Source: Candidatus Mediterraneibacter surreyensis
GTDB taxonomy: Bacteria; Bacillota; Clostridia; Lachnospirales; Lachnospiraceae
Direction of reading: 5' to 3'
Length of the DNA: 64,000 bases
NCBI GenBank assembly: GCA_019118885.1
Contig: DWYB01000079.1
Coordinates: forward strand, 48,947 to 112,946
Below, in pieces: positions 43,815 through 52,602 of the stretch. Each line of letters opens with the position of its first letter. Positions within the stretch are counted from its first letter, which is position 1. The translations under genes and the position numbers were made by a program. The notes beneath the pieces are model-generated. The model did no database searches. It was not told the DNA's origin and worked only from the letters and a program-made list of their open reading frames with translations.

Positions 43815-45131
43815 ATGGGAAAACGAGAGAGCGGGTTTCGGCACGGAAATCATGACGGCGGCAACAGGAAATATATTGTAGGAAGTATAGCCGCAGTGCT
43901 GGTGATCATAGCCGCGATCGCTGTCGCTGCATGGGTGATTTACAGGGATATGAACCCTTCGGATCAAGGTCAGGATACAGAGCATAAGCAGGCTGCAGTG
44001 CAGCAGGACACCGATGAAAACAGGCATGAGGATTCGACGGATAGCTCAGAGACAGAAGATGTAAATGGTGGAGCAGCAGACAATGATATTGAGGAGATGC
44101 TGGGAGATATGACTCTTGAGGAAAAAGTGTGTCAGCTTTTTATGGTTACTCCCGAGGCGCTCACGGGAGTGGGCACAGTGACCCAGGCCGGAACGGCAAC
44201 ACAGGAGGCTGTTAATGCATATCCGGTAGGCGGGGTAATCTATTTCTCCCAGAATCTGCAGGATCCGGATCAGACCCGTACAATGCTGGAGAATACACAG
44301 AGGTACGCGATGGAGAGGACGGGGATTCCGATATTCCTGTCCGTTGACGAGGAGGGCGGCCAGGTGGCACGTGTGGGAAGCAATCCCGCATTCGGGGTAG
44401 AAAAGATCGGAAATATGAGCGACGTGGGAAGCAGAGGAGACACGCAGGAAGCATATGAAATAGGGAGTACGATCGGCACGTATCTGAGTGATCTCGGGTT
44501 TAATATGGATGCCGCTCCGGATACGGACGTACTGACGAATCCGGAAAACCAGGTGGTGAAATACCGCTCTTTCGGTTCGGATCCGGAGCTTGTTGCCAGG
44601 ATGGCCGCAGCGGAACTAAAAGGACTCAATGACCAGGGGATTATTGGAATGTACAAACATTTTCCCGGACACGGCGGTACTACGGCTGACTCCCACGAGG
44701 GATATGCCTATGTGGATGATACGCAGGAGGAACTGAAATCCGGGGCGTTTATTCCGTTTCAGGACGGGATTGACAACGGGATACAGGTAATCATGGTAAG
44801 CCACATTTCATGCCCGAATGTCACCGGAGACAATACACCGGCGACCTTGTCAGAAATGATGATCACGGATATATTGAGAGGAGAGATGGGGTTCGACGGT
44901 ATGGTGATCACAGACGCCCTCAATATGGGAGCGATCACTGCGCAGTACAGTTCTTCTGAGGCGGCAGTGGCAGCTTTGAATGCGGGAGCGGATATGCTTC
45001 TGATGCCGGAAGATTTCCAGAGCGCATATAAGGGTGTGCTAAGCGCCGTGGAAAGCGGAACCGTATCAGAGGCGCGGATTGATGAATCGGTGCGAAGAAT
45101 ACTGGAAGTGAAAGTTTCTCTGGGAAAATAG
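43815..45131 (+). CDS. GH3 beta-N-acetylhexosaminidase, membrane-anchored (NagZ-like)
   Basis: 438 residues. A basic start and a membrane segment ('YIVGSIAAVLVIIAAIAVAA') are followed by a ~60-residue acidic linker, then the barrel domain. 'KHFPGHGGTTADSHEG' carries the His that acts as acid/base in NagZ-type enzymes, and 'GMVITDALNMGAI' the nucleophile Asp. Unlike the GH3 at 24853 it has no second domain. Predicted to remove GlcNAc from muropeptides or other glycans at the outer membrane face, thus wall recycling or scavenging. Confidence 0.88.
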   Translation: MGKRESGFRHGNHDGGNRKYIVGSIAAVLVIIAAIAVAAWVIYRDMNPSDQGQDTEHKQAAVQQDTDENRHEDSTDSSETEDVNGGAADNDIEEMLGDMTLEEKVCQLFMVTPEALTGVGTVTQAGTATQEAVNAYPVGGVIYFSQNLQDPDQTRTMLENTQRYAMERTGIPIFLSVDEEGGQVARVGSNPAFGVEKIGNMSDVGSRGDTQEAYEIGSTIGTYLSDLGFNMDAAPDTDVLTNPENQVVKYRSFGSDPELVARMAAAELKGLNDQGIIGMYKHFPGHGGTTADSHEGYAYVDDTQEELKSGAFIPFQDGIDNGIQVIMVSHISCPNVTGDNTPATLSEMMITDILRGEMGFDGMVITDALNMGAITAQYSSSEAAVAALNAGADMLLMPEDFQSAYKGVLSAVESGTVSEARIDESVRRILEVKVSLGK

Positions 45132-45246
45132 TAACCGGAAACCTGTTGCCGGCTCCAGGGGATTTGTGTAAAATCAGATGTGTATATGAACATGGCCGCG
45201 TATCGGACATGTAGAGAAGATAAGAAGAAAACAGAGGAAGCAAAGA

Positions 45247-46050
45247 ATGATAATCGACACACATGCTCACTATGATGACGAGCAATTTGATACAGACAGA
45301 GACGAACTTTTAAACAGCATGCATGACGGCGGGATCGGTCTGATCGTCAATGCAGGCTCCACTCTTGATTCGTGGGAGAAGATAAGGAAATTAACGGAAA
45401 CATATCCGTTTGTGTACGGAGCCGTCGGAATCCATCCGGATGAAGTGGGTTCCCTTACAGAAGAGCAGATGTCTGAGATGGAGCGTCTCCTGGATCTTGA
45501 GAAGATCGTAGCTGTAGGCGAGATCGGCCTGGATTACTACTGGGATCACGAGAGCCATGACATCCAGAAGAAATGGTTTATACGGCAGCTTGAGATTGCG
45601 CGAAAGAAAGGGATGCCCGTGATCATACACAGCCGGGAGGCGGCTGCGGATACGATGGATATCATGCGTGAATATGCGTCGGGGATGCAGGCTGTCATCC
45701 ATTGCTATTCCTATTCGGCGGAGATGGCGAAAGAATATGTAAAGATGGGATATTACATCGGTATCGGCGGTGTGGTAACTTTTAAGAATGCAAAGAAACT
45801 TAAGGCTGTCGTTCAAGAGATACCTCTCACCTCGATCGTCCTGGAGACAGACTGCCCGTATCTTGCGCCGGAACCATATCGGGGGAAACGCAATTCTTCT
45901 CTTTATCTCCCTTATGTGGCGGAGAAGATCGCGGAGCTCAAAGGCGTAAGCGCCGGGGAAGTCGTGCGGCAGACGGAAGAGAACAGCCGCAGGCTGTATA
46001 ATCTTGCAGCCGGTCCGGAGGATGCATACAGTACAGGAGGAGCAGTATGA
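45247..46050 (+). CDS. tatD: TatD-family metal-dependent DNase
   Basis: 267 residues. Metal ligands: 'IDTHAHYDDEQFD' (HxH), 'AVGEIGLDYYWDHES' (Glu), 'PVIIHSREAAADTM' (His), 'CYSYSAEMAKEYV' region and 'LETDCPYLAPEPYRGKRN' (Asp). TatD enzymes are 3'-5' exonucleases and deoxyribonucleases. It lies directly before rsmA with an ATGA overlap, a pairing common across Firmicutes. Confidence 0.93.
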   Translation: MIIDTHAHYDDEQFDTDRDELLNSMHDGGIGLIVNAGSTLDSWEKIRKLTETYPFVYGAVGIHPDEVGSLTEEQMSEMERLLDLEKIVAVGEIGLDYYWDHESHDIQKKWFIRQLEIARKKGMPVIIHSREAAADTMDIMREYASGMQAVIHCYSYSAEMAKEYVKMGYYIGIGGVVTFKNAKKLKAVVQEIPLTSIVLETDCPYLAPEPYRGKRNSSLYLPYVAEKIAELKGVSAGEVVRQTEENSRRLYNLAAGPEDAYSTGGAV

Positions 46051-46922
46051 AAGAACCAACACTTGGAAATCCGCAGAATACCATAGCAGTACTACAGAAA
46101 TATAACTTTGTATTTCAGAAGAAATTCGGACAGAATTTCCTGATTGATACGCATGTGCTGGACAAGATCATCCGGGCGGCGGAGATCGGAAAAGACGACT
46201 GCGTACTGGAGATCGGACCGGGGATCGGAACGATGACGCAGTATCTGGCATGCGCTGCGAAGAAAGTGATCGCGGTGGAGATCGATAAGGCCCTCATTCC
46301 TATTCTGGAAGATACGCTGGAAGGATATGACAATATAAAGGTCATTAACGAGGATGTGCTGAAAGTAGATATCGGGAAACTGGCGGAGACAGAGAACGAC
46401 GGAAAACCGCTTAAAGTAGTGGCGAATTTGCCTTATTACATTACGACGCCGATCATCATGGGGCTCTTTGAGAACCATGTGCCGCTTCAGAGCATTACGG
46501 TTATGGTGCAGAAGGAGGTGGCGGACCGTATGCAGGTAGGACCGGGGACAAAAGATTACGGCGCGCTCTCCCTGGCGGTTCAGTATTATGCAAAGCCGTA
46601 TATTGTGGCAAATGTTCCTCCTAATTGTTTCATGCCCCGCCCGAAAGTCGGGTCTGCGGTAATCCGGCTGGATCGATATGAAGAGCCGCCGGTAGAGGTG
46701 GAAAATGAAAGAATGATGTTTAAGATCATAAGAGCGTCCTTCAACCAGCGCAGAAAGACGCTGGCAAACGGACTGAAAAATTCCGCTGAGCTTGATTTCA
46801 CAAAGGAGGAGATCGAAGCAGGCATAGAAACCCTCGGCAAAGGCGCAGGGGTAAGAGGGGAAACATTAACGTTGGAAGAATTTGCAAAATTATCAAATTA
46901 TTTGAACAATACGTTAAAATAA
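46047..46922 (+). CDS. rsmA: 16S rRNA dimethyladenosine transferase RsmA (KsgA)
   Basis: 291 residues. 'FQKKFGQNFLIDTHVLDKII' is the family opening, 'VLEIGPGIGTMTQYLACAAK' the SAM motif, and 'VVANLPYYITTPIIMGLFE' the catalytic NLPY motif; 'ASFNQRRKTLANGLKN' closes it. It dimethylates two adjacent adenines near the 3' end of 16S rRNA. Translated with tatD. Confidence 0.97.
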   Translation: MKEPTLGNPQNTIAVLQKYNFVFQKKFGQNFLIDTHVLDKIIRAAEIGKDDCVLEIGPGIGTMTQYLACAAKKVIAVEIDKALIPILEDTLEGYDNIKVINEDVLKVDIGKLAETENDGKPLKVVANLPYYITTPIIMGLFENHVPLQSITVMVQKEVADRMQVGPGTKDYGALSLAVQYYAKPYIVANVPPNCFMPRPKVGSAVIRLDRYEEPPVEVENERMMFKIIRASFNQRRKTLANGLKNSAELDFTKEEIEAGIETLGKGAGVRGETLTLEEFAKLSNYLNNTLK

Positions 46923-46999
46923 CAGATAATTTTAATGGTTATAATAAATAAATAGACAAAATGGGCGAGCTAGTTCATAAATTTTTAATAGAGTGTTAA

Positions 47000-47028
47000 T
47001 TGTATAAATTCTTGATTTTTAGTATAAT
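47000..47028 (+). promoter_or_regulatory. Promoter of citrate synthase gene
   Basis: -35 TTGTAT (47000-47005), 17-nt spacer, -10 TATAAT (47023-47028), 49 bases before the chosen ATG. Confidence 0.65.
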
Positions 47029-47077
47029 AAAAAGGTCATACAGTGAAATTGAGAATAAGAGAGAAGGAGGAACGCAC

Positions 47078-48448
47078 ATGGTAAAAGATATTGACAGCAT
47101 TTTTTTCGATATTACTCCGGAGATTGAAGAATTAGCTCTCAAATGTGAAACCAACAACGCGATTGACAAGGAATTGTATACGAAGTACGAGGTAAAAAGA
47201 GGACTTCGTGACCTGAACGGCAAAGGCGTTCTTGCCGGTCTGACAAATATTTCTGATGTCTGCGCATCAAAGATCGTTGACGGTAAATCAGTTCCCTGTG
47301 AAGGAAATCTTTATTACCGCGGTTATAATATCAAAGACCTGGTAAAAGGCTTTCTGGATGCAAAACATCCCGGATTTGAAGAGACGACATATCTGCTTCT
47401 GTTCGGTGAACTTCCTACAAAGAAGCAGTTAAAAGATTTTCAGGAAATGCTGGCGGAACGCCGTATGCTCCCGCCGAATTTTACACGTGATGTGATTATG
47501 AAGGCTCCAAGCCGCGATATGATGAACAGTATCACAAGAAGTATCCTGCAGCTGTATTCATATGATAGTAAGGCGGACGATACGACGATTCCCAACGTGC
47601 TGCGTCAGTGCCTGAACCTGATCGCTCAGTTCCCGATGCTCATGGTATACGGATATCACGCATACAATTATAAAAGAGGCGAGGACCTGTATATTTATGC
47701 ACCGCAGCCGGAACTTTCCACAGCGGAGAATATCCTGATGATGCTTCGCGAGGACAGACAGTATACAGAACTCGAGGCAAAGATTCTCGACATGGCTATG
47801 GTGCTTCATATGGATCACGGCGGCGGTAACAATTCCACATTTACTACCCATGTCGTAACATCGTCCGGCACGGATACATATTCTACGATCGCTGCGGCCA
47901 TGGCATCTCTGAAAGGACCGAAACACGGCGGCGCCAATATCAAAGTAACGCAGATGTTCGAAGATATGAAAAAGAATGTAGAGGACTGGTCCGATGATGA
48001 TCAGGTAAGGGCTTATCTTGAAGCGCTTCTCGATAAGAAGGCATTTGACAGAAAAGGTCTGATCTACGGAATGGGGCATGCGGTCTACTCGATTTCAGAC
48101 CCGCGTGCCGATATTTTCAAAGCTTTTGTCAAACAACTGGCGCATGAAAAAGGACATGATGCGGAATACGCCCTTTACGAGAAAGTAGAGCACATGGCTC
48201 CGGAGATTATCGGAGAGAAGCGCCATATATACAAAGGTGTTAATGCCAATGTTGACTTTTACAGCGGCCTGGTGTACAGCATGCTGGATATTCCTTCTTC
48301 ATTGTATACGCCGATCTTTGCGGCGGCGCGTATCGTCGGCTGGAGCGCACACAGGATGGAAGAACTTCAGAATGTGGATAAGATCATACGTCCGGCATAT
48401 AAGCCTCTCGCACCGTATCGCGAATACGTAAATTTAGATGACAGGTAG
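47078..48448 (+). CDS. gltA: Citrate (Si)-synthase
   Basis: 456 residues from ATG 47078, chosen for AGAAGGAGGAACGCAC upstream; an earlier in-frame start lies in the promoter. 'EGNLYYRGYNIKDLVKGFL' , 'VLHMDHGGGNNSTFTTHVV' (active-site His), 'LKGPKHGGANIKV' and 'GLIYGMGHAVYSISDPRA' with the later Asp region mark citrate synthase of the longer clostridial type. It condenses oxaloacetate and acetyl-CoA, supplying the aconitase at 28562 for 2-oxoglutarate/glutamate synthesis. Confidence 0.93.
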   Translation: MVKDIDSIFFDITPEIEELALKCETNNAIDKELYTKYEVKRGLRDLNGKGVLAGLTNISDVCASKIVDGKSVPCEGNLYYRGYNIKDLVKGFLDAKHPGFEETTYLLLFGELPTKKQLKDFQEMLAERRMLPPNFTRDVIMKAPSRDMMNSITRSILQLYSYDSKADDTTIPNVLRQCLNLIAQFPMLMVYGYHAYNYKRGEDLYIYAPQPELSTAENILMMLREDRQYTELEAKILDMAMVLHMDHGGGNNSTFTTHVVTSSGTDTYSTIAAAMASLKGPKHGGANIKVTQMFEDMKKNVEDWSDDDQVRAYLEALLDKKAFDRKGLIYGMGHAVYSISDPRADIFKAFVKQLAHEKGHDAEYALYEKVEHMAPEIIGEKRHIYKGVNANVDFYSGLVYSMLDIPSSLYTPIFAAARIVGWSAHRMEELQNVDKIIRPAYKPLAPYREYVNLDDR

Positions 48449-49386
48449 TGAGTAACATGAGAGATGAGTTTTATTTCCCATCAAAAGATGGCAACACAGA
48501 GATCCATACGATCGAATGGAAACCAGAGAAAGAAGTAAAGGCTGTCCTTCAGATCTGCCATGGAATGGTGGAGTACATCGGAAGATATGATGAGTTTGCG
48601 CAGTTCCTCTGCGACAAAGGATATTATGTCGTGGGAAATGATCATCTCGGCCATGGAAAATCCGTACAGGCAAAATCCGAGTATGGATTTTTCAATGAAA
48701 AGTATGGAAACGTGTGCGTGCTCGGAGATATTCATACGCTCCGGCAGCGCACGATGAAGAAATACCCTGATGTGCCCTATTTCATGCTGGGGCACAGTAT
48801 GGGTTCCTCGCTTCTGCGTCAGTATATCCAGATGTACGGAAACGGTCTGGCCGGAGCGGTGCTGATGGGTGCAGTCGCGGATCATAATAAAGCCGCCCTC
48901 CTGTTCGGAAAGCGTCTCTGCCGCATGATGGCAGCCGTCCGCGGCTGGCATTACCGCAGCAAGCTGGTAGATAATCTGGCGATAGGCGGATATAACAAAA
49001 GGTTTAGGCCTGCTCATACAAGAGCGGACTGGATCACCAGTGATCACGAGCGTCTCGAGGCATATGTGACGGATCCTATGTGTTCATTTATGTTTACAGT
49101 GAATGCATATTACAATACGTTTGCAGGCATGATCGGAATGCAGAGGAAAGAAAGCGTGTATATGATTCCCAAGAGTCTGCCTGTTCTGTTTGTATCCGGT
49201 TCGGATGACCCGGTAGGGAATTTCGGAAAAGGGATACGGAAGATTTATGAGAAATATAAGAGGGCCGGTATACAGGATGTGACCCTCAGACTCTACACAG
49301 GCGACCGCCATGAGATCTTGAATGAGACGGATCGGCAGCAGGTGTATGAGGATCTGCTTATGTGGTTCGAGGAGCATATGCAGTAA
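48448..49386 (+). CDS. Alpha/beta hydrolase, lysophospholipase (monoglyceride lipase) type
   Basis: 312 residues with GTG 48448 (overlapping the gltA stop by one base) or 309 with ATG 48457. 'QICHGMVEYIGRYDEFAQFL' forms the oxyanion part, 'MLGHSMGSSLLRQYIQ' the GxSxG nucleophile elbow, 'VSGSDDPVGNFGKG' the Asp and 'GDRHEILNE' the His, thus a full catalytic triad. The family hydrolyses lysophospholipids or monoacylglycerols. It probably shares the gltA transcript and ends at a terminator. Confidence 0.88.
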   Translation: MSNMRDEFYFPSKDGNTEIHTIEWKPEKEVKAVLQICHGMVEYIGRYDEFAQFLCDKGYYVVGNDHLGHGKSVQAKSEYGFFNEKYGNVCVLGDIHTLRQRTMKKYPDVPYFMLGHSMGSSLLRQYIQMYGNGLAGAVLMGAVADHNKAALLFGKRLCRMMAAVRGWHYRSKLVDNLAIGGYNKRFRPAHTRADWITSDHERLEAYVTDPMCSFMFTVNAYYNTFAGMIGMQRKESVYMIPKSLPVLFVSGSDDPVGNFGKGIRKIYEKYKRAGIQDVTLRLYTGDRHEILNETDRQQVYEDLLMWFEEHMQ

Positions 49387-49408
49387 AAAGAATAATAAAT
49401 TAAGTAAA

Positions 49409-49444
49409 CGAAAACCCGCCAGCCTTTCGGCTGACGGGCTTTCG
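49409..49444 (+). terminator. Terminator after the hydrolase gene, next to attL
   Basis: Stem CGAAA-CCCG-CAGCC / GGCTG-CGGG-TTTCG (49409-49423 with 49429-49444), followed by a T-rich run. A similar, diverged hairpin precedes attR (56493-56528), so the element carries a copy of this segment. Confidence 0.8.
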
Positions 49445-49454
49445 TTGTTTTATT

Positions 49455-49475
49455 AGTTATCTAAAGGAATGAGAG
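49455..49475 (+). repeat. attL direct repeat (21 bp)
   Basis: The 21 bases beginning AGTTATCTAAAGG and ending AATGAGAG recur identically at 56538-56558. Weaker similarity extends ~60 bases upstream through the terminator hairpin at both sites. Confidence 0.85.
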
Positions 49476-49513
49476 ACTATGCTGTTAAACCATAACTTAT
49501 CATAATTTACTAC

Positions 49514-49538
49514 AAAGCCCGAAAACACGGGCTTTTTT
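49514..49538 (+). terminator. Hairpin terminator at the element's left edge
   Basis: AAAGCCCG (49514-49521) pairs with CGGGCTTT (49528-49535) and T continues to 49538. It would block host transcription from entering the element and may also end the repressor transcript. Confidence 0.75.
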
Positions 49539-49580
49539 AAATTCAGTAATATCGTAGCTTGTTATAATTTGTTGCCCAGA

Positions 49581-49607
49581 AGTGTCCTAAAAGTGTCCGA
49601 ACGTGTC
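49581..49607 (+). repeat. Left arm-type sites: three GTGTCC repeats
   Basis: GTGTCC at 49581, 49592 and 49602, spaced 11 and 10 bases, about one helical turn. Two more in the same orientation lie inside the right end. They are candidate N-terminal-domain binding sites of the Tn916-like integrase. Confidence 0.6.
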
Positions 49608-49624
49608 CTGTGAATCAAGACAGA

Positions 49625-49861
49625 TTATAGAAGTCCGTCAAAGAACTCGGAAATATCGGCATTAAAGATTTTGCTGAGTGCGACAAGCTCGCTGACTTTG
49701 ATATTCATTCTATTTGTTTCAAGTTTTGCGTAGGTGCTTTTTGAAATTTCAATTTCCCTAAGCTGTAATTGTGCAACAACTTGGTCTTGTGTCATATTCG
49801 CTTTACGTCTTAGACGTTGAATGTTGTGACCGATATCCATGTCTGGTCTGATTTTCTGCAT
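49625..49861 (-). CDS. XRE-family repressor of the element
   Basis: 78 residues from ATG 49861 (GGGGAG ten bases upstream); the open frame extends upstream without a site. 'MDIGHNIQRLRRKANMTQDQ' and 'EISKSTYAKLETNRMNIKVS' form a classic XRE helix-turn-helix, with 'ELVALSKIFNADISEFFDGL' behind. It is divergent from the rest of the element, which it likely represses. Confidence 0.82.
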   Translation of the reverse strand: MQKIRPDMDIGHNIQRLRRKANMTQDQVVAQLQLREIEISKSTYAKLETNRMNIKVSELVALSKIFNADISEFFDGLL

Positions 49862-49981
49862 ACTGATACAACTCCCCGATAATTCGTAATAAAGAAATAT
49901 ATCTTGATTGTATGTAGTATTGCGATTATAATGTTTCGTAATAAAGAAATGTTTCGCCATAACGGATAGGAGAGAGGGACA

Positions 49982-50578
49982 ATGAATTTTGAGAAAATAT
50001 TTGAAAGAGCAACAATCAGAGGTGTAGCAGACTACTTGCTATTTGGGCTTGGACCAGATGAAGATAATCGGAGCTATGAAGAACGTTTGGACGATTTGTA
50101 TATAAAATTTGAAAAAGCAGTAAAAAAATACGATAACAGTCCGACCTCTGAATTACTCGATTTATCGAATGAATTATCCAGTGAGACAGCAAGCGTCTAT
50201 GCAGAGATAGGTCTGCAAGCGGGTATACTGTTGATGAAAGATATGGTAAAGAATATCAGCATACACAAGGAAATACCTATTCCTGATTTTGAAAATGGAA
50301 AAGATGAATTTAATGCCAATGCAACATTACTGGAGGGAATGTATAAAGAGCGGGTGGAGAGTGCTTTGGAAGAAGTATTGCAGAAAGACGAACGCTATCA
50401 GAAAATAAGCAAAGAAACGAGGAAAAAGATTGAGGAAATAGAAAAACTTGGACTTGGAAAAGAGGAATGGCTGATTATTGACAGAGCATTGTCGGCGACA
50501 AATGAAAGGTGTGCGGAGTATGGGAGAGTGTCATATAGACAAGGCTTTTTGGATGCCGTGAGATTGTTAAGGAAATAG
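49982..50578 (+). CDS. Helical protein of unknown function, 198 residues
   Basis: First rightward gene of the element, behind AGGAGAGAGGGACA. Mostly charged helices: 'YEERLDDLYIKFEKAVKKYD', 'ELLDLSNELSSETASVYAEI', 'EETRKKIEEIEKL'-like stretch (as KETRKKIEEIEKLGLG), and the end 'YGRVSYRQGFLDAVRLLRK', a pattern often seen in phage and ICE proteins of unknown role. No enzyme motif or membrane segment. Divergent neighbour of the repressor, so probably early-expressed. Confidence 0.7.
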   Translation: MNFEKIFERATIRGVADYLLFGLGPDEDNRSYEERLDDLYIKFEKAVKKYDNSPTSELLDLSNELSSETASVYAEIGLQAGILLMKDMVKNISIHKEIPIPDFENGKDEFNANATLLEGMYKERVESALEEVLQKDERYQKISKETRKKIEEIEKLGLGKEEWLIIDRALSATNERCAEYGRVSYRQGFLDAVRLLRK

Positions 50579-50664
50579 AGTGATTTTCAGCTACAAAAGT
50601 GCTAAAATAAAGTCGATAACGATTTCAGAAATTAGGATTTATGGAAGGGTAGGCGGCATGAAAA

Positions 50665-51006
50665 ATGAAATTTAAAGATTTCGTAAACAGTAGGAAGTTT
50701 TCATGGACTATTGTTGGATTTGGCATTATATTGAGTCTGGTAGTTTTTTGGTTCTTACCATTAAAAATACCAATGCATTTTAATGCTAGTGGAATAGCAG
50801 ATGATTATTCGAGCAAAATTCAGATTTTCCTTTTTCCTTTAATTCAGTTAATTATCATGTTTCTTACTGGAAGGGAAAAGATTAAATATTGTCTTACACA
50901 TTCAAGAACTTTTTTAAATGATTTCCAGTATAATTGGATTGTAAGTGGTCTATGCTTTTTTATATTTCTGGTAGAAATTAGAATAATTTATATTGCATTA
51001 TCATAA
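50665..51006 (+). CDS. DUF1648-type membrane protein, short
   Basis: 113 residues. 'FSWTIVGFGIILSLVVFWFL' is a membrane segment, 'PLKIPMHFNASGIADDYSSK' is the DUF1648 mark, and two more hydrophobic segments follow. DUF1648 occurs in SdpI-type immunity proteins of roughly 200 residues; here only the first half is present, so the gene may be truncated or a minimal version. The start has no strong ribosome site. Cargo role such as immunity is only a guess. Confidence 0.55.
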   Translation: MKFKDFVNSRKFSWTIVGFGIILSLVVFWFLPLKIPMHFNASGIADDYSSKIQIFLFPLIQLIIMFLTGREKIKYCLTHSRTFLNDFQYNWIVSGLCFFIFLVEIRIIYIALS

Positions 51007-51059
51007 TTGATAAATCATCATACTCCAATTTTTCAGATTGTCTATTTTCTGGAAAATCT

Positions 51060-51237
51060 TAGTGAGGTAAAGGAACAAGGCGAAGCCGAGACGCCGTAGG
51101 GCAGTCCTTTACGGAACGGACACAGTTAATACAACCATGATACAGATGGGGACTTGAAAGGTCACAGCCTTGCAAGTCCTCTTGTTAATGTAAAGATTAA
51201 ATTATAGATTAGGCAGTTCATAGGAACTGCTTTTTTT
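51060..51237 (+). ncRNA. Candidate structured RNA with own terminator
   Basis: A 418-nt stretch without a gene (51007-51424) has nested complementarity: GTAAAGGA (51067-51074) with TCCTTTAC (51105-51112), enclosing GGCGAAGCC and GACGCC elements; GGACTTG (51150-51156) with CAAGTCC (51173-51179); then a textbook terminator GCAGTTC-ATAG-GAACTGC-T7 (51213-51237). Could be a regulatory RNA or the structured origin of the element. No known family recognised. Confidence 0.5.
51213..51237 (+). terminator. Intrinsic terminator in the element
   Basis: GCAGTTC (51213-51219), loop ATAG, GAACTGC (51224-51230), then seven T. Confidence 0.85.
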
Positions 51238-51424
51238 GTACCTATTTATGGTAAATCGGTATGTTGTGTATTAGATGGTTAGGAGATATTGGCGTTAAAG
51301 TACGGAGAATTAGTATTTAATATCTGGTTCATTTAGTGTTCGTGGTATTTATTTTGAAAATACTGGATTCGACATATTCTTTCCAGTTCGCAAACAAAAT
51401 TGCGTGCTGGAAAGGAGTACGGAA

Positions 51425-51751
51425 ATGTACAGCATATTTAAAATTTACAGATCTGTTAGAGAAGAAATTAAAAATAATCAGAAGAGAGGAGGGAATGTAG
51501 ATGTTTTGATACAGATTGAAAAAGAACTAAAAGATTGCATTGATGATTTTGTAGAATTTTTAGAACAAAAAGAACTTCTTGAAGAAGATCGAAAAATACT
51601 AAAGATATTTATGGAAAAATATTACTTTGATGGGAGAACAGAGGCTTCTATTATTACTAAAGAGTTGGATGGAATTAATTTAGAATCATCATCAGTCAGA
51701 AAAAGATTCGCTACCTTTTGTAGTAATTATGATAAAGAACGGAATGCATAA
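51425..51751 (+). CDS. Small protein, possible sigma-region-4-like HTH
   Basis: 108 residues from ATG 51425, behind AAAGGAGTACGGAA. N-terminal coiled region ('IQIEKELKDCIDDFVEFLEQ') and a C-terminal part 'RKILKIFMEKYYFDGRTEAS' with 'ESSSVRKRFATFCSNY', which loosely recalls sigma-70 region 4 or ArpU-like activators. It could activate the downstream transfer/replication genes. The assignment is weak. Confidence 0.55.
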   Translation: MYSIFKIYRSVREEIKNNQKRGGNVDVLIQIEKELKDCIDDFVEFLEQKELLEEDRKILKIFMEKYYFDGRTEASIITKELDGINLESSSVRKRFATFCSNYDKERNA

Positions 51752-51912
51752 TTACTTATTCTATTAAAAATGGAAGATTTTGCAAATATCAGAGAATAGC
51801 AGAGAGCAGTAACTTTCCGAAACGGAAAGTTTAAATAGGATAAAATGAAAAATAGGAGCGGGGAACAAGAAAGATGTAACTTTGCTCCAAATAATGAAAG
51901 GAGGCCAAATAG

Positions 51913-52284
51913 GTGAAGAAAAAGATTGTAGATTTGATGAAAGCGGAATTTGTCAAGAATATTAGTTCCGCAGAATTGGAATTGATAGGAGGTGATTTGC
52001 AGGAAAACCGCAAGCGCGATGCTGAGGGGAAGGAAACAGGAGATGTCGAACGTTTTGTACGTATCGAAGTTGAAGTTAGAAAAGGGAATGGAAGTTTATC
52101 TCGACTTCAAATTTCGGTCAAAATTCCGAATGGGGAACTTAAGTTTAAGGAGGAGGATCTAGAAAAAACGGAGTATTTGGTATTCTTTGATGAACTTGAA
52201 ATTTCTTTTATTGATGCAAAAGGAAATGCATATTTTCGAGCAAAAGATTACTATGTCGAGGAGGTGATTAACGATGGTATTTAG
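51913..52284 (+). CDS. Beta-rich element protein, possible ssDNA-binding type
   Basis: 123 residues with GTG 51913 behind AAAGGAGGCCAAATAG. The middle is strand-rich: 'ERFVRIEVEVRKGNGSLSRL', 'ISVKIPNGELKFKEEDLEK', 'YLVFFDELEISFIDAKGNAY'. Place and build recall the DUF961 (YdcP-type) proteins of Tn916-like elements or small ssDNA-binding proteins, but no signature proves it. Its end overlaps the next gene. Confidence 0.6.
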   Translation: MKKKIVDLMKAEFVKNISSAELELIGGDLQENRKRDAEGKETGDVERFVRIEVEVRKGNGSLSRLQISVKIPNGELKFKEEDLEKTEYLVFFDELEISFIDAKGNAYFRAKDYYVEEVINDGI

Positions 52285-52591
52285 TACATTGCCAATGAAC
52301 ATTGATGCAGAGTGTTGCATCGCTGAACTGGGAGCTCACAGGATTTGTGAAGACGTTAATGGTGAGCCGGAGATCGGAATAGATGGAAGTTGCATTAAAT
52401 TATCCGCAAAGGCTATTAAATCGCAGTATGCGAATCTATCAAACAAGGAAATTTCCTATATTATGGAGGGGAAAATCCGAGAATTTTTGGTGCACATTTA
52501 TGGAAGCCAATTTTATCAGATTTCTGCAAACTGCTACATCTGTAATAAAACAGGCAAGGTTAGTTTTGAAATTTATATAGACATTCTGTAA
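52274..52591 (+). CDS. Element protein of unknown function, 105 residues
   Basis: ATG 52274 has GGAGGTGA upstream and overlaps the previous gene by 11 bases. Visible: 'MNIDAECCIAELGAHRICED', 'SNKEISYIMEGKIREFLVHI', 'FYQISANCYICNKTGKVSF'. Cysteines at several places, no CxxC pair except a loose C-x-x-C in 'CYIC'. No family recognised. Its second half has the same helix-then-strands pattern as the next gene. Confidence 0.6.
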   Translation: MVFSTLPMNIDAECCIAELGAHRICEDVNGEPEIGIDGSCIKLSAKAIKSQYANLSNKEISYIMEGKIREFLVHIYGSQFYQISANCYICNKTGKVSFEIYIDIL

Positions 52592-52602
52592 GGGGGCGCT
52601 AT

